Source: CAWJTV01 sp963845695 (GTDB lineage: Bacteria; Planctomycetota; Planctomycetia; Isosphaerales; Isosphaeraceae). From it: 64,000 nucleotides of DNA. Shown here piece after piece: positions 1 through 12,152 of this stretch. The DNA is taken from NCBI GenBank assembly GCA_963845695.1, contig CAWJTQ010000017.1:1-64000 (forward strand), read 5' to 3'. Positions within the stretch are counted from its first letter, which is position 1, and each line of letters begins with the position of its first letter. The notes below the pieces were generated by a model. It was not told where the DNA came from. It searched no databases and was given only the letters and a program-made list of their open reading frames with translations. A program made the translations under genes and the position numbers.

Positions 1-3000
1 CGGGCAGGCTCGACGACGGTGATGAGCCGTCGCGATCGCTGCCGCATCGCCGCCCCGGAACCCCGGCGGGTTCTGGCGGCGGACCTCCTCCAACGCCTCG
101 TCCAGCCCCAGTACGAACGCTCCCACGTGGACAGACCGCGGCGGACCGCACCGGCTCCGGATTCGTCGGTCGGCACCGGCTCGTCGCGCGACCCACCGCC
201 GCCCCGACCGGACGACAAGACGGGTTGACCCACCGAGGGCCCCGTCCCCGACGCGAAGGCACCCACGCCAACGCCTCCGACCCGGCCGGGCCGAACTCCT
301 GCTCCTCGCTCGAAACCTTGATCGTCAGCGTCAGCACCGTCGCCACCAGCGGCAGCGACGTGTCGTGCAGCGACACCAGTTGCACCGGCGTCGGCGACGG
401 CGACGCACCGACCGGCTCCCGTGACCGTCTCGATCTCGACGCTCAGACTCAACGCCACCAGCTCGGCCGACTCCCGGCCCGCCGTCGCCGCGTAGAACTG
501 AACCTGGCCGCCGGTCAACGCCGAGAACGCCAGCGCCGTCGGGTCGGGCAGGTTCGGCTCGTTCTCGACCGACATCAGACCCAGGCCATCCGCCCCGCCC
601 TCGAACAGCGCCAGCCTCCGTCGCCTGCGTTGCCCACCACCAGGTCCTCGAATCCGTCGCCCGAGCCGAACGCGAAGGCGGCATCCGGGTCCACCCCGCC
701 GGAGGCGATCGTGCTGGTCACCGGATCTGGGCCCTCGAAGCCGGAGATCAGCGTCAGGTCATTCGACCCGGCGTTGACCGTGACCAGGTCGGACTGGCCG
801 TTGAAGTCGCCGACGAACGTCGGGCCGGGGTCGTTGCCCACGGAGTAGACCGTGGATCCTGGTCGTTGAAGAACCCTTGGCCCGCTCCCGGCAGCAACGC
901 GACATTGTTGGACAGGCTGTTGGTGACCAGGATGTCGGGTTGGGGTCGCCGGTGAAGTGGCCGACGACGTGGAGACCGGCCCGGAGCCGCCGGAATTCAG
1001 CCGCGGACCCGCCTCGAACGAGATCGCGCCGCCCTTGTCGAATTGTTGAGCAGGATCGAGACCTGGTTGGAGCCCTTGTCGGCGATCACCAGGTCGGGCA
1101 AGGCCGCCGGTGAGGTCGGCCACCGTGATCCGACCGGGTTGGTGCCGACGAAGTAGCCATTGCCGCCATTGATCGCCGGCCCGAACTGGCCGTTGCCCAG
1201 CCCGGGGTAGATCAACACGTTGTTGCTGCCGCTGTTGGCGACGATCAGGTCGGGGATGCCGTCGCCGTTCAAGTCGGCCAGCGCCACGGCGCCGGGCTCG
1301 AGCAAGCCGCTGGACTGATCGGCCAGCACGGTCGAGTTGCCGGCGCCGTAATCGACGACCACGCGATCGAGCCCCTGGTCGGCGTAGATGATGTCCTTGG
1401 AGCCGTTGCCGGTGAGGTCGGCCACGGCCAGCTCGACGGCCTGGTTGGCCTCGCGATAGGGCGAGAACGTGCCGTTGCCGTTGCCGAGCAGGACCAGGAC
1501 ATCGCCGTAAGCGTCGCCGACCAGGAGGTCGAGCTTGCCGTTGCCCGTCAGGTCGGCGAGGGTCAGCCCGTCGGCTTCCGACGGGCACCGCATAGGTGGT
1601 CGGGGGCAAGAAGCCCCCCTGGCCGTTGGCCAGGTAGATGCTCACGCCGTCGGCGGTCAGCACGGCCAGGTCGTCGAGGCCATTGCCGGTGAAGTCCCCC
1701 ATGCGGACGATCTTGCCGGGGGATGGCGTGTCGATGGCGACCGGGTTGGCGAACCGGCCGCCGCCGAGGCCGTCCAGGACGCCGATCGTGTCCGACCCCG
1801 GGTTGACCGTCACCAGATCGGTCGGCCCGCCCGGCGTGATCGGCCCGCCCGCGACGCCGGTCGTCGCATCCGCGCTCGTCACCTCGGGCGTGTCTGCCGG
1901 GATCGATCGCCGACAATTCGGTCCCGGCCGGGAACGGCTCGGGCGCCGCGACGACCCCGCCGGTCCCGTCTCTGCAGGATGCTCACCTGGCCGGTGAGCT
2001 CGATTGGTGACGACCAGCTCGATCCCGCCGGCCTGATGGGTCTCGACCGCTGGACGTTGGAGACGCCCAGTCCGACCGAACAGCGTGACCGGCGACTGGA
2101 AGGGGTTCGAACGTGGTCGCGAAGCTGCCCAGCGTCGTTGCTGAAGAACAGCGAGAGGGTGCCGTCGCCGCCGCATTGCGGACGACCAGGCCGTCCCAGC
2201 CGCTGCCGTTGAGGTCCGCCGCGATGATCTGCGCCGGGAGTTGGCCGGTGATCAGCGATCCGACTCCGCACGAAGCCGCCGTCGCGGTAGGCATAGAGCG
2301 AGACCGCATCGTCGTGCGGCGTCGACGCTGGCCAGCAGCGGGCCTTCATCGGTCTTCGGGACCCAGGCGATGTCCCGCGAGGGGAAACCGGGGTTGATCG
2401 TGACGGGCGGTTCGAACGTGCCGGGCTGGCCGGGGATGCCCTGGCGATAGAGGATATCGCCCGCGCCATCCACGACCAGGACGTCGTCGGTGCCGTCGCC
2501 GTTGACGTCGACGACCAGCGGGTTGGCCTGGGGGTTGGTGGTCGGCTGGCCGGCCAGCGACAGGGTGCCATCACCGTTGCCCAGCAGGACGTCGATGTTC
2601 TCGTCGATGGCGATGAACGCCACGCCGAGCTTTCCGCTGCCATTAAAGTCCCCCGACGTCATCAGATCGGCGATGTACGAGGATCACCGAATGACCACGA
2701 TCCGGCCCCGGTTGCAACCGTGTTATTGATGGCGGGTTGGAACGTCCCATCACCATTTCCCAGCAGGATCGAGACGCCGTCCGGACCCTCGTAGTAGGCG
2801 TCGGGCCGCCGACTTCCCCGACGGCCAGGTCGAGCCGGCCGTCGCCGTTGAAGTCCCCCGTCGATGATCGCATCGGCACTCGCTGGGGACCGTGTAGTGC
2901 GCGCCAGGTTGGAACGTCCCGTTACCGTTACCCATCAGGATCGAGACGGTGCCCGAGCTATCCAGGGCGGCCAGGTCGAGCCGGCCGTTGCCGCTGAAGT

Positions 3001-6000
3001 CCCCGGCCGCCATCGCAACAAGATAGTGTTCCCGCCGCACCGGGATAGCTTCCCGCCGGGACAGTAGACGGGGGTTGAAACGTCCCGTCACCATTGCCGA
3101 TCAAGAGCGCGAAGTTGTCCGAGCTCTGATTCCCGATGGCCAGGTCCAGCTTCCCGTCGCCGGTGAAGTCGCCCGCCACCAGGATGTCGGCCGGTTCGAC
3201 CGGGTCATAAATCGCGGGCTTGGAACGTCCCGTCGCCGTTACCCAGCAGGATCGAGACGCCGCCCTGACGTTGATGGGTTGAAAGGTGCCATTCGGGGAG
3301 ACTGATCAATTCCGTCAAACCCCGCATCCGCGACGGCCAGGTCGAGCTTGCCATCGCCGTTGAAGTCACCCACGACGATCGCATCGGGAGTCGTGTAGCA
3401 CGTCGTGAACCGTGCGGTCGTAGGCGTGAGCGCCTCCCGCGAGTAAAACACGGCGGGCTGGAACGTCCCGTCACCATTACCCATCAGGATCGAGACGGTG
3501 CCCGAGTTCGTCACTGGCGACGGCCAGGTCGAGCCGGCCGTCGCCGTTGAAGTCCCCCACCGCGATCGCATCGGGAGTCGTGTCGAGACCCGTCGAGTAA
3601 TCGACGGGCGGTCGGAATGTCCCGTCGCCGTTGCCGAGCAGGATCGAGACGGTGCCCGAGTTGTAGTTGGCGATGGCCAGGTCGAGCCGGCCGTCGCCGT
3701 TGAAGTCCCCCGCCACCATCGCGTCGGGACCGTTCTCGCCCGGATAATTGAGTCCGACCGGGCGCTCGACGGCCGGTCGGAACGTCCCATCGCCGTTGCC
3801 GATCAGGATCGAGACGGTGTTGTCGTTCGCATTGGCGACGGCCAGGTCGAGCTTGCCACTCGCCGGTGAAGTCCCCCGCCACGATCGCGCCGGGATTGCT
3901 CCCGACCGGGTAATTGACGGCGGATTGGAACGTCCCATCGCCGTTGCCGATCAGGATCGCGACGGTGTTGTCTGTCCCGGTCGCGACGGCCAGGTCGAGC
4001 TTCCCGTTGCCGGTGAAGTCCCCCTCGACCATCCCATAGAGGTTGTATCCTCCGATGTAATAATCGACCTCGGGTTGGAAGGTCCCATCGCCGTTGCCGA
4101 GCAGGACTTCGACGTATCCCTGCTGGTCCGCGAGGGCCACGTCGAGATGTCCGTCGCCGGTGAAGTCCCCCGCCACGATCGCGAGCGTGTCGCTTCCGAT
4201 CGGATATTCGCCGGCCGGCCGGAACGTCCCACCGCCGTTGTTCAGGAGCACCGAGAGATCGCCGGTCGAAGAGGCCCACCTGGACGGTCACGGCCAGGTC
4301 GAGCCGACCGTCGCCGGTGAAGTCCCCGGCCACGATCGCGGTCGGATTGTATCCGACCGGATAGTTGACGGCGGGTCGGAACGTCCCGTCCCCGTTGCCC
4401 ATCAAGACCGAGACGTTGCCGGAATCGGCATTCGCGACGGCCAGGTCGAGGTGCCCGTCGCCGCCGAAATCCCCGGCCGCAATCGCGACCGGACTGTCCC
4501 CGACCGTGTAGGAGGCGGGGGACTGGAACGTCCCGTCCCCATTACCGAGCAGGATCGAGACGGTGCCGATAGGTGCCCCCGTTCACGACGGCCAGGTCGA
4601 GCTTGCCATCCCCGTTGAAGTCCCCCGCCACCATCGCGACCGGATCGTTCCCGGCCGGGTAATTGACGGCCGACTGGAATGTGCCATCCCCATTGCCGAG
4701 CAGGATCGAGACGGTGTTGGATGTCGCATTGGCGACGGCCAGGTCGAGCTTCCCATTGCCGGTGAAGTCCCCTTCCACGACCGCGTCGGGGTCTTTCCCG
4801 ACCGGCACGGCCTGGAACGCGGTCGCCGAGGGCGTCATCATCGCCGTCAGGGTGAACGTCCCGGCGCCGCCGTTATCGTGGACCCGGAGCCAGTACGTAC
4901 CGGGCGCGATGTCGATATCGATCGCATCGATGGGCTCCGCCGCCGACACTCCGTCGCTCTGCACGACGGTCCGGCCCAGGGCGTCGAGCAGGGTCAGCGA
5001 GGTGGTCGTGCCCACCGCCTGGGCCGTCGCCACCAGGCCCTCGGCCGCGGCGACGACGATCTGATAGTTGACCATCCCTCCCTGGCTCGAGGAGATCGGG
5101 ACCGATTCGACCGCGAGCATGGTCGTCGCGTTGACGCTCGCGAAACCGGAGCCGCCGATCGCCACGCCCTTGACCGTGACATCCGCGCCCACGGAGAGCG
5201 GGTCGGCGTCCCCGGCTCCCTGGCCGGCGATGGCGATCAACGGCGTGCCGGCATAGCCCGGCTGGGTCGTGCCGTCGATGACCACCGGGGTGGTGATCGT
5301 CGGCAGGGGCGAGGCCGCCGCGATCGTCTCGACGCCGGCACCCGGGATGTCGAACTCGATCGTGTTGGTCCCGCCCACGGCCAGGTTGGAATCGAGGATG
5401 GCCTGGCGGAGCGATCCCGGCCCGCTGTCGGCGGTGGTCGTGACCTCGAAGCGACCGTTGGTGACGACGATCGGGACCTGGGCCTGGATCGGTGCGGCAG
5501 CCTCCGACTGCGCATCCAGGCTCAGCGTGGGGGCGCCCTGGTAGCCCGGCGGTGGGGTGTACGACATCCCGGCCAGCGCCGCGTCGATCGCCGAGAGCGG
5601 CCCGCTGTAGGTCAATGAGCCGGTCCCATCGCCCGTGCCCGAGAGGCCGGCGGTGGTCGCGAGGCTCAGCGTCCCGGCCGCGACCGAGAGCGTCAGGTCC
5701 CACGGCAGATCCAGCGGTCCGGCTTCCGGGTCTTGCAGGGCGATCCCATCGCCCGACGCGGCCGAGAAGCTCAACGGCTGGCCGGGGGCCAGGCGGATCG
5801 TCTGGGTGGGAGTCTGCAAAACGCCCGGGCGCAGGGCCGAGACCTCGGAGGTGTTGCCCTGGGGATCGGTCGCCGTCGCCGTGAGGATCGGCAGCCCGGC
5901 CGGCGCCGCGAAGGGGATCGCGAAGGTCACCGCCCCGGCCGCGTCGGTCGTCTCCTGGAGCGACCCAAGGTAATCCTGGGCCTCGCCGGCGCCGCCGGGT

Positions 6001-7836
6001 CCATAGCCGGCGCTGGCGTAGACGTCGATGCGATAGGTCGTGTCCGGCTCGCTGTCCCCCAGCCAGCCCTCGGTCTGGCCGTCGGCGGCCGTGAAGAGGA
6101 TCGGGAAGTTCTGGAGGTCGTTGGGGCCTTCCCGCAGCAGGGTGCTATTCTCGGTCACCCCGTCGTCGCCGAGGTCGATGGCCGGGCCGGTATTGCCGAA
6201 GATCCGATTGGCGGTGATCTGATTGCCGACCGACGAGTAGACCGTGACCGCGACCCCGGACCGCCGTTGTCGGCGATCAGGTTGCCCGCGATCGCCGAAG
6301 TGCCGCCGATCGTGTTGTTGATCGAAGGTACTAAGTTATCGATACCTTGGCGTAACAGCGTAGAACCCACCGAGGAGGTACGCGAATCTGCACGAGAATG
6401 TAGGTCCGCCGTGATGTTCACGCCTTCCTGGCCATTGCCCAGCGCGATCGTCCCGGTGGCATCGGTGCCGATGAAGTCCCCCTCGACCAGGTTATCCGAC
6501 GAGCCGTCGATCTCGATGCCCGAGCCCTCGTTGCCCGAGATGACGTCGGCCGCGCCGGCGACCGTCCCGCCGATCGTGTTCCCCGTGCTCGCACTCCGTG
6601 AGGTTGCCCCCCTGCAGACCGAATTGACGCCCGACCTGAGATTGTCATTGCCGAGCGCCTTCGTCCCGGTGACATCGGTGCCGATGAGATCGCCCTCGAC
6701 CAGGTTATCGGACGAGCCGTCGATCTCGATGCCCGAGCCCGTGTTTCCCGAGATGACGTCGGCCGCGCCGGCAACCGTCCCACCGATCGTATTCCCGTCG
6801 CTGGCATTCGTGAGGGTGACACCCGCCTGCAGGTCATTGCCATTGCCTGATTACCGAGCGCGAGCAATTTGGTCCCGGTCACATCGATTCCGATGAAGTC
6901 TCCCGCGATCAGGTTATCCGACGAGCCGTCGATCTCGACGCCCGAACTCCCATTGCCCGAGATGACGTCGCCGGCGCCCGGCGACGGTTCCGCCGATCGT
7001 GTTCCCCGAGCTGGAGTCGATCTCCACACCGGTCGTTTGCCCGATGCTCAGTCCCGTGGACGGATGGGTCGTGTCCAGGGCGACCACGCCCGAGACATCC
7101 GTCCCGATCAGGTTCCCGGCGACACATTGTCATCCGACGACTGGATCTCGACGCCATTCGACGTCGTTGCCCGAGATCACGTTCCGCTCGGCCGCATCAT
7201 TGACACCGTCGCTGTTGGTCCCGATGAGGTTCTGCGTGGCTCCTGCATCGATCTCGACGCCGTACTTGTTGGGCTCGGCTTGCGTCCCGGTCGGATCCGT
7301 GCCCAGGAAGTTGCCATAGACCCAGTCCCCGGTCGCGGCGGTGCCCGTGATGTGGATGCCGGCACCGGTATTGCCGCATGAAGTTGTCGATATCCAGGCC
7401 GCGGACGGTGACATTCGACCCGGTGATCGTCAGCCCGTCGACCACTGCCGGCCTGGCTGCCGTTGATCTCGATCAGGGGTAAGCCCGCATAGCCGGGTTG
7501 CGATTCGCCGTCGATCAGGACGGGGTTGGTGATCGCCGGCAGGGAGGAGAGCGGCATGATCGTCTGCACGCCGGAGCCCGAGATACCGAAGTCGATCGTG
7601 TTCGTGGCCCCCGTCGCGGCGTTGGATTCGAGGATCGCCTGACGGAGCGAGCCGGGGCCGCTGTCGCCGGTGTTGCTGACCAGGAAGGTGGAAAGCAGCG
7701 TCCGGTCTTCCATCCATTCGACGCGGGGCCGAAGCCGGAAGATGGTCCCGCTGAACACGGTGGGAGGCGTGGTTCGTCGGCGGCGTTGCTGACGAAGGAA
7801 GCCGGCAGACTCTCGAACTCGAATCGAGGTGATCAT
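1..7836 (-). CDS. Giant exported FG-GAP (VCBS) repeat / beta-helix protein, frameshifted, 3' end outside window
   Basis: The N-terminus carries the planctomycete export-type motif RPRVEWMEDRTLLS, followed by two 'DSGPGSLRQAIL' modules (near 7650 and 5410) typical of parallel beta-helix surface proteins, with helix rungs such as GNFLGTDPTGTQAEPNKYGV between them. From about 4790 down to 900 there is a long series of FG-GAP repeats (VAGDFNGDGKLDLAVAN...SILLGNGDGTF), calcium-binding beta-propeller blades. The reading frame changes many times (for example near 7430, 7150, 6240, 4560 and 3850), each time continuing the same repeat pattern in another frame, so I treat it as one gene of at least 2,600 codons. 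ATG at 7836 follows an AGGAGAGGA sequence. Translation still looks native at base 1, so the C-terminus lies outside. Probably a secreted or cell-surface protein; the ligand is unknown. The indels may be assembly errors in a repetitive gene. Confidence 0.8.
2640..4790 (-). repeat. In-gene tandem FG-GAP DNA repeats (about 14 units)
   Basis: Within the giant gene, a block that reads 'gtcgccgttgaagtccccc' or a close variant on the plus strand recurs roughly every 150-200 bases (near 2645, 2850, 2995, 3165, 3360, 3545, 3700, 3865, 4015, 4160, 4315, 4465, 4615 and 4765). Each unit encodes one FG-GAP blade with the Asp-rich NGDGKLDL loop. Similarity at DNA level, not only protein level, suggests recent duplication or gene conversion. 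Unit lengths are multiples of three apart from local indels. Confidence 0.85.
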
Positions 7837-7911
7837 CACAGATCGTCCTCTCCTGGCTCGCGGCTAGAGCGCTGAACAGTTGGGTTGCGCGCTCGAAGTC
7901 CTCGCCCACAG

Positions 7912-8040
7912 ACCCCCCCTACCGTCGCTCCGCTCCGGCCCCCCCTTCGTAAGGGGGGACAAGAACAGGGCCGGTTCGCCGGAATCGTCCTCCCCTTACG
8001 AAGGGGGGGCGACGCCGACAGGCGTCGGGGGGGGTTCTTC
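7912..8040. repeat. REP-like inverted-repeat element in a 360-bp gene-free stretch
   Basis: The gap between the giant gene and the kinase gene holds two palindromic blocks, CCCCCCTT-CGT-AAGGGGGG near 7939-7958 and its reverse complement near 7988-8009. Both can pair with themselves or with each other. A further hairpin (GACGCC-GACA-GGCGTC) lies at 8011-8026. A second GC-rich hairpin-like block ('ctctccccgccggggcgag') lies near 8153-8171. No open reading frame of native character is visible. The arrangement resembles dispersed intergenic REP-type elements and could act as a bidirectional terminator, since the giant gene starts on one side and the kinase gene ends on the other. Confidence 0.55.
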
Positions 8041-8199
8041 ACATCGGCCCCGGCGCGTGCTCCATTCGACTGTTACGCGCTCTAGCGATTTCATAGCGGC
8101 TCATACGTCGAACTGCGTCTTCTGGAGAACCCCTCACCCGGCATTCGGCCACCCTCTCCCCGCCGGGGCGAGGCGACTTCGGTTCCCCTCACCGGGTCT

Positions 8200-11100
8200 C
8201 TACAGGGACGACACGCGGCGGTGGAGCGTCCGCAACTGGGGGTCCTTGAGGATCACCTCTTCCAGGAACCACGCGCGGCGTTCGGGCGGTAGTCTCTTGA
8301 GCGTCTCGCGGAGCAAGTCCGCTGCGCGATCCTGGTACCGCGAGACGAGGGCCACGGTCTCCTGCCCCTTCTTGCGGACCTCGGCGGCGGCGGCGATGGC
8401 CGCAACGGCATACACGCGCGCGGCCTTGTAATAGAGGTCCGGCTTCGGCACGCCCACCTTAAGGCCCTTCTCGGCGTCGGCGACGGCCTGGCGGTGCTCG
8501 CCCAGCCGCAGTCGGGCCGCGCCCGGCCGTTGTAGGCGTCGCCGCTCATCGAATCGAGCTGAATCGCCGCTTCGAAGTCGTGACGGGCCAGTTGGGGTGC
8601 GTCGGCGACGATATACAGCCAGCCTCGACGCCTCAGGAGCGCCTCTCGGTTCCCCCCGAAGGCCATGGCATTTGTGAAATCCTCGATGGCACCGGGGAAG
8701 TCCTTGATCTCCTCGCGGGCCAATCCGCGGAGCTCGTAGATCGCGGACGAGGCCTTCCCCCGTGCGATCAGCGGATCGCAGGAGCGGATAACATCATCGG
8801 GCCGGTTCGACCGGAGCAGCAGCTCGATTCGCAGGCGGTGGGCCTCGACGTAGTCGTGGTCGACGTTGATCGCCGCATCGCACGCCGCCAGCGCCTCGGT
8901 CTCGCGGTGATCCAGGTCCAGCAGCCGCGCCCGGTTGAGGTGGTCGTGGGCCAGTACGAGGCTGCCCGGCTTCTCGAGCTGGATCGCGCGGTCCAGGTCG
9001 TTCAGGGCCCGCGCCCGCTGGGCCGGATTCGGGGCCTTGCGCGCGAGTTCCACATCGGCCCGGTCGCGGTAGAGCGGCGACCAGTCCGGCCGTAGGGCAA
9101 TCGCCCGGCTGAACTGCTCGATCGCCTCGTCCGGTTTGCCCTGCTGCTGGTAGACCTGGGCCAGCTCGGCATGCGCTTCCATGCCGCGTTCGTTCAGTCG
9201 GATGGCCGCGTGCAAATGCTCCGCCGCCGCTTCCAGTTCATGGCGCTGAAGTCCAAGCACCCCTCGGTTGACCAGCAGACTGTAGCGAACCTGATCGTCG
9301 GGATTCTGGTCGAGGAGCCCCATCGCCCGGCGGTAGTCGGCGTCTGCGGCTTCGAGCAGTTCATCCACCTGAGGCAGAGCTTCGTTCGGGGATCCGATCC
9401 GGTTCGCCTGTTCGCGATAGAGCCTGGCAATCTGGCTGGAGGCGACGCCGCGGAGCATATAGAGCCAGGCGAATTCCCGCTCCTGTCGCACGCAGGAGCT
9501 CAGGCTCTCCCTGGCCTCCACGGGCCGATTGAGCTTCAAGGCCGAGATGCCCCTCAAGCACTGGGCCCAGAAATGGCCCGGTTGAAGTTCGAGGGCGGTG
9601 TAGAAATGGGGGAGCGCAGCCCGGTAATCCTGGCGTTTGTACCGCTCCTGCCCGACCAGGAAATGATCGAATGCCGTGGTCGCCTCCAGACGTTCTGCCT
9701 CGGCTCGCTCTTTCTCAGCCGCCGGTCCGTGGCCCGCTCGCGCCAGGCACGCAGCCCGTCGGAGGTGGTACGCCTTGGTGGGGGGACGCAACCGCGCCGC
9801 CTCGTCCAATCGGCGCATTCCCTGGTCGGGCGTGATCTCCACCTCGGCGAGGACCAGGAGCAGCTCATAGCAGCCCTCGGCGACTTCGGCCTGTTCCGCA
9901 TCCGAAAAACTCGGCGGCAGCGATCTCAGCGCCCAATGGGCGGGGTCAGGAGACCCGCGCCCAGCGCCCGAATCCGGGGCCGCAAACAGACTCAGGGCGG
10001 CGCGGGCCGCGCGGCGAGTGGCTTCCTGGTTGCTCGGTAGGTCCAGACCGGTGAACTGGGTGTCTTGGAAGAGGGCCTCGCTCAGAAGCTTGGGAAACTT
10101 CTGGAGCCGATCCCGCTCCTCCCGGAGCCGATCCCGCTCAACCTGCTGCGATCGCAGGGTGGCGAGCCGTTTAACCACGTTAGCCTGCTTTTCGGCGACG
10201 AGGTCGGAGAGTTCCTTGATCCGTGGTTCATCCTTGATCGGGCTGATTCTCTCGACCAACGCGGAGAGGTGGACCCGGGCATCCTCCAACTCCTCCTCGG
10301 TCTGAGCCCGGTCGGCTTCACGCAACAGGCTGTACCCACTGGTCTGAGTCGCGAGGTTCGTCTGGGTGCGTTGCAGTTCGGAGGCGCTGATAGGCGAAGA
10401 GCCCCAGGATGAGAACGGAGGCGATCCCAATACCCAGAATCCAGGAAGCCGCGATCAGTGGCCGGCGCCTGGCCCATTTGATGCCACGTTCCAGGATCGT
10501 CGTCCGGCGCGCCAGGATCGGTTCTTTGCGGAGATATCGCGCCAGATCGTCCGCAAGGGCCTCCGCCGATTCGTACCGCGCGCCGGCTCCTTGTGCAGGC
10601 ACTTCAGGCAGATCGTCTCCAGGTCGCGTGGTACGCGCGGGACCAGTTGCGATGGCGCGACCGGATCGTCGTCGATGACCTGGCGGACTGTCTCGATCGG
10701 AGTCTCACCCTTGAAGGGGGGACGGCCCGTGAGCATCTCATAAAGCATGGCGCCCAGCGCGTAGACGTCGGCTGCCGGCCCGACCTTGCGCGAATGCCCC
10801 CGCGCCTGTTCGGGGGCCATGTAGCTGGGCGAGCCCATGATCTGGCCGCTGTCGGTCAGCTCGCCGTCCGAGTCGAGCCGCTTCGCCAGGCCGAAGTCGG
10901 TGATCTTGGGCACGCCGTCCGTCGTGTACAGGACGTTGGTCGGCTTCAGGTCACGGTGGATAATCCCGGACTGGTGTGCAACGTGGACGGCCCGGGCCAG
11001 GGTGATCATTAGCTCGGCCGCGTCTCGCCCCGGCTGAGGATTTCCGGCGAGCCGACCGTCGAGGCCACCGCCATCGAGCAGCTCCAGTGCCACGAACGGC

Positions 11101-11822
11101 AGTCCGCCCGCCTCACTGATGTCATAGATCTGGATAATGTTCGGATGGCGGAGGTGTGCGACCGACTCGGCCTCGACGCGAAAGCGGGTGAAATAATCCG
11201 TCCGTGCCTGGCTGCCCCCGCGAATCATCTTCAAGGCGACCAGGCGGTTCAGCCCGAGGTGCCGCGCCTTGTAAACGACCCCCATGCCCCCTTCGCCCAG
11301 CCGCTGGAGGATGTCGTAGCTCGGGATTGTCGGCCATCCCGTCGGGGCTCTCCTTCGTCCGTTCGCCTCAGGCTCGCCGTCGGTCAAGTCGGTGGTAGCG
11401 GTCCGGTAGGGGTCGTCCACAACGGCCCCTTTCTCGGGGCTGGTCTCCTCGGTGTCCCCGATATCGGTCAAGGACGACTGGGTGAAATCACGGGTGCGTT
11501 CCGGATCGGTTGCCTCGTCGATACGCGTGCGCGTCTCTCCCCCGAGATCCGTCGGCTCGGACTCGAAGGAATCGCCATCGGATTCGTCGTTGGGATCGAG
11601 GATCTCCGTCCCGGTGAGATCCGTCGTCGCCTGCGAGTCCGTTTGAACCGTCTCGATCGGTTGTCCGGGTACCCGAGCGGGAGAACCTCGCGTCAGTCGC
11701 TCCAGAGTCGCCTGGCAAATGACGCAGTCTTCGATATGCGCCGCGATCCGCGCATCGGCTTCGGCATTCAGCTCACCGTCGAGAAACTGCAACAACTCGT
11801 CGTCGCCGCGACATGCATTCAT
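8200..11822 (-). CDS. Ser/Thr protein kinase with N-terminal zinc-finger and C-terminal TPR repeats (frameshifted)
   Basis: About 1,200 codons. Residues 1-40 form an anti-sigma-like zinc finger (HIEDCVICQ, H-x3-C-x2-C). An acidic Thr/Asp-rich linker leads to a Hanks-type kinase domain (about 167-420) with the glycine loop GEGGMGVVYKA, the catalytic loop HRDLKPTNVL, an intact DFG (ITDFGLAK) and GSPSYMAPEQ. A membrane segment (near 10400-10450) is followed by a coiled coil and a long array of TPR repeats to about 8520. Three frame changes interrupt it: near 10588 (GCGCGCGG, apparently one C short), near 10392 (CAGCGCC, apparently one G short) and near 8520. Restoring one base in the first two joins the domains cleanly. 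The product is expected to be a membrane-anchored signalling kinase with a cytoplasmic kinase domain; its targets are unknown. Confidence 0.85.
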
Positions 11823-11942
11823 GATGGGAATCCCTGAGAATCACCAGCGCATCCTGATGTCGGATCGATGGGTATTCAACAAGGATACCAGTCCCGGCGA
11901 GCGAACCTTACACGCTCCCTCCAGAATCTCCAGTTTTCCTGA

Positions 11943-12152
11943 TATGGCGCCAGGGCGGCCGACTTAGGCCGGAGCCCGCACGAGGTCGTAGGGTGGGTCG
12001 AGCCTCGATTCATCGAGGCGAGGCCCACCAGATTCACCGAGGATTTCGGTGGGCCTCACGCCGCGGTGCGGCGTTCGACCCACCCTACGGTCTTTTCGTA
12101 CACACGTTGATATGGCACTGATGCGGCCGACCTAGGCCAGAGTGCGTGCAAG
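11943..12152. repeat. 103-bp inverted-repeat element flanked by degenerate direct repeats
   Basis: CGTAGGGTGGGTCGA (11987-12001) is the exact reverse complement of 12075-12089, and an inner pair (AGGCCCACC near 12021, GGTGGGCCT near 12049) extends the fold, so RNA from either strand would form a long hairpin. The element is flanked by two related segments (about 11943-11985 and 12111-12152) sharing TATGGC, GCGGCCGAC and AGGCC. The right-hand copy holds the last codons and stop of the aminotransferase gene (...ARTLA-stop); the left-hand copy reads VRAPA-stop in the same arrangement. The region contains no gene and may terminate transcription of the aminotransferase. Confidence 0.6.

Noticed and set aside
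2640..4790. CRISPR-like regular repeats
   Set aside because: Repeat spacing varies (about 150-200 bases), units are too long and translate as FG-GAP blades, so they are coding repeats.
10380..10602. Programmed frameshifting in the TPR kinase
   Set aside because: No slippery sequence with a downstream structure is evident, and the same kind of break occurs in unrelated genes across the region.
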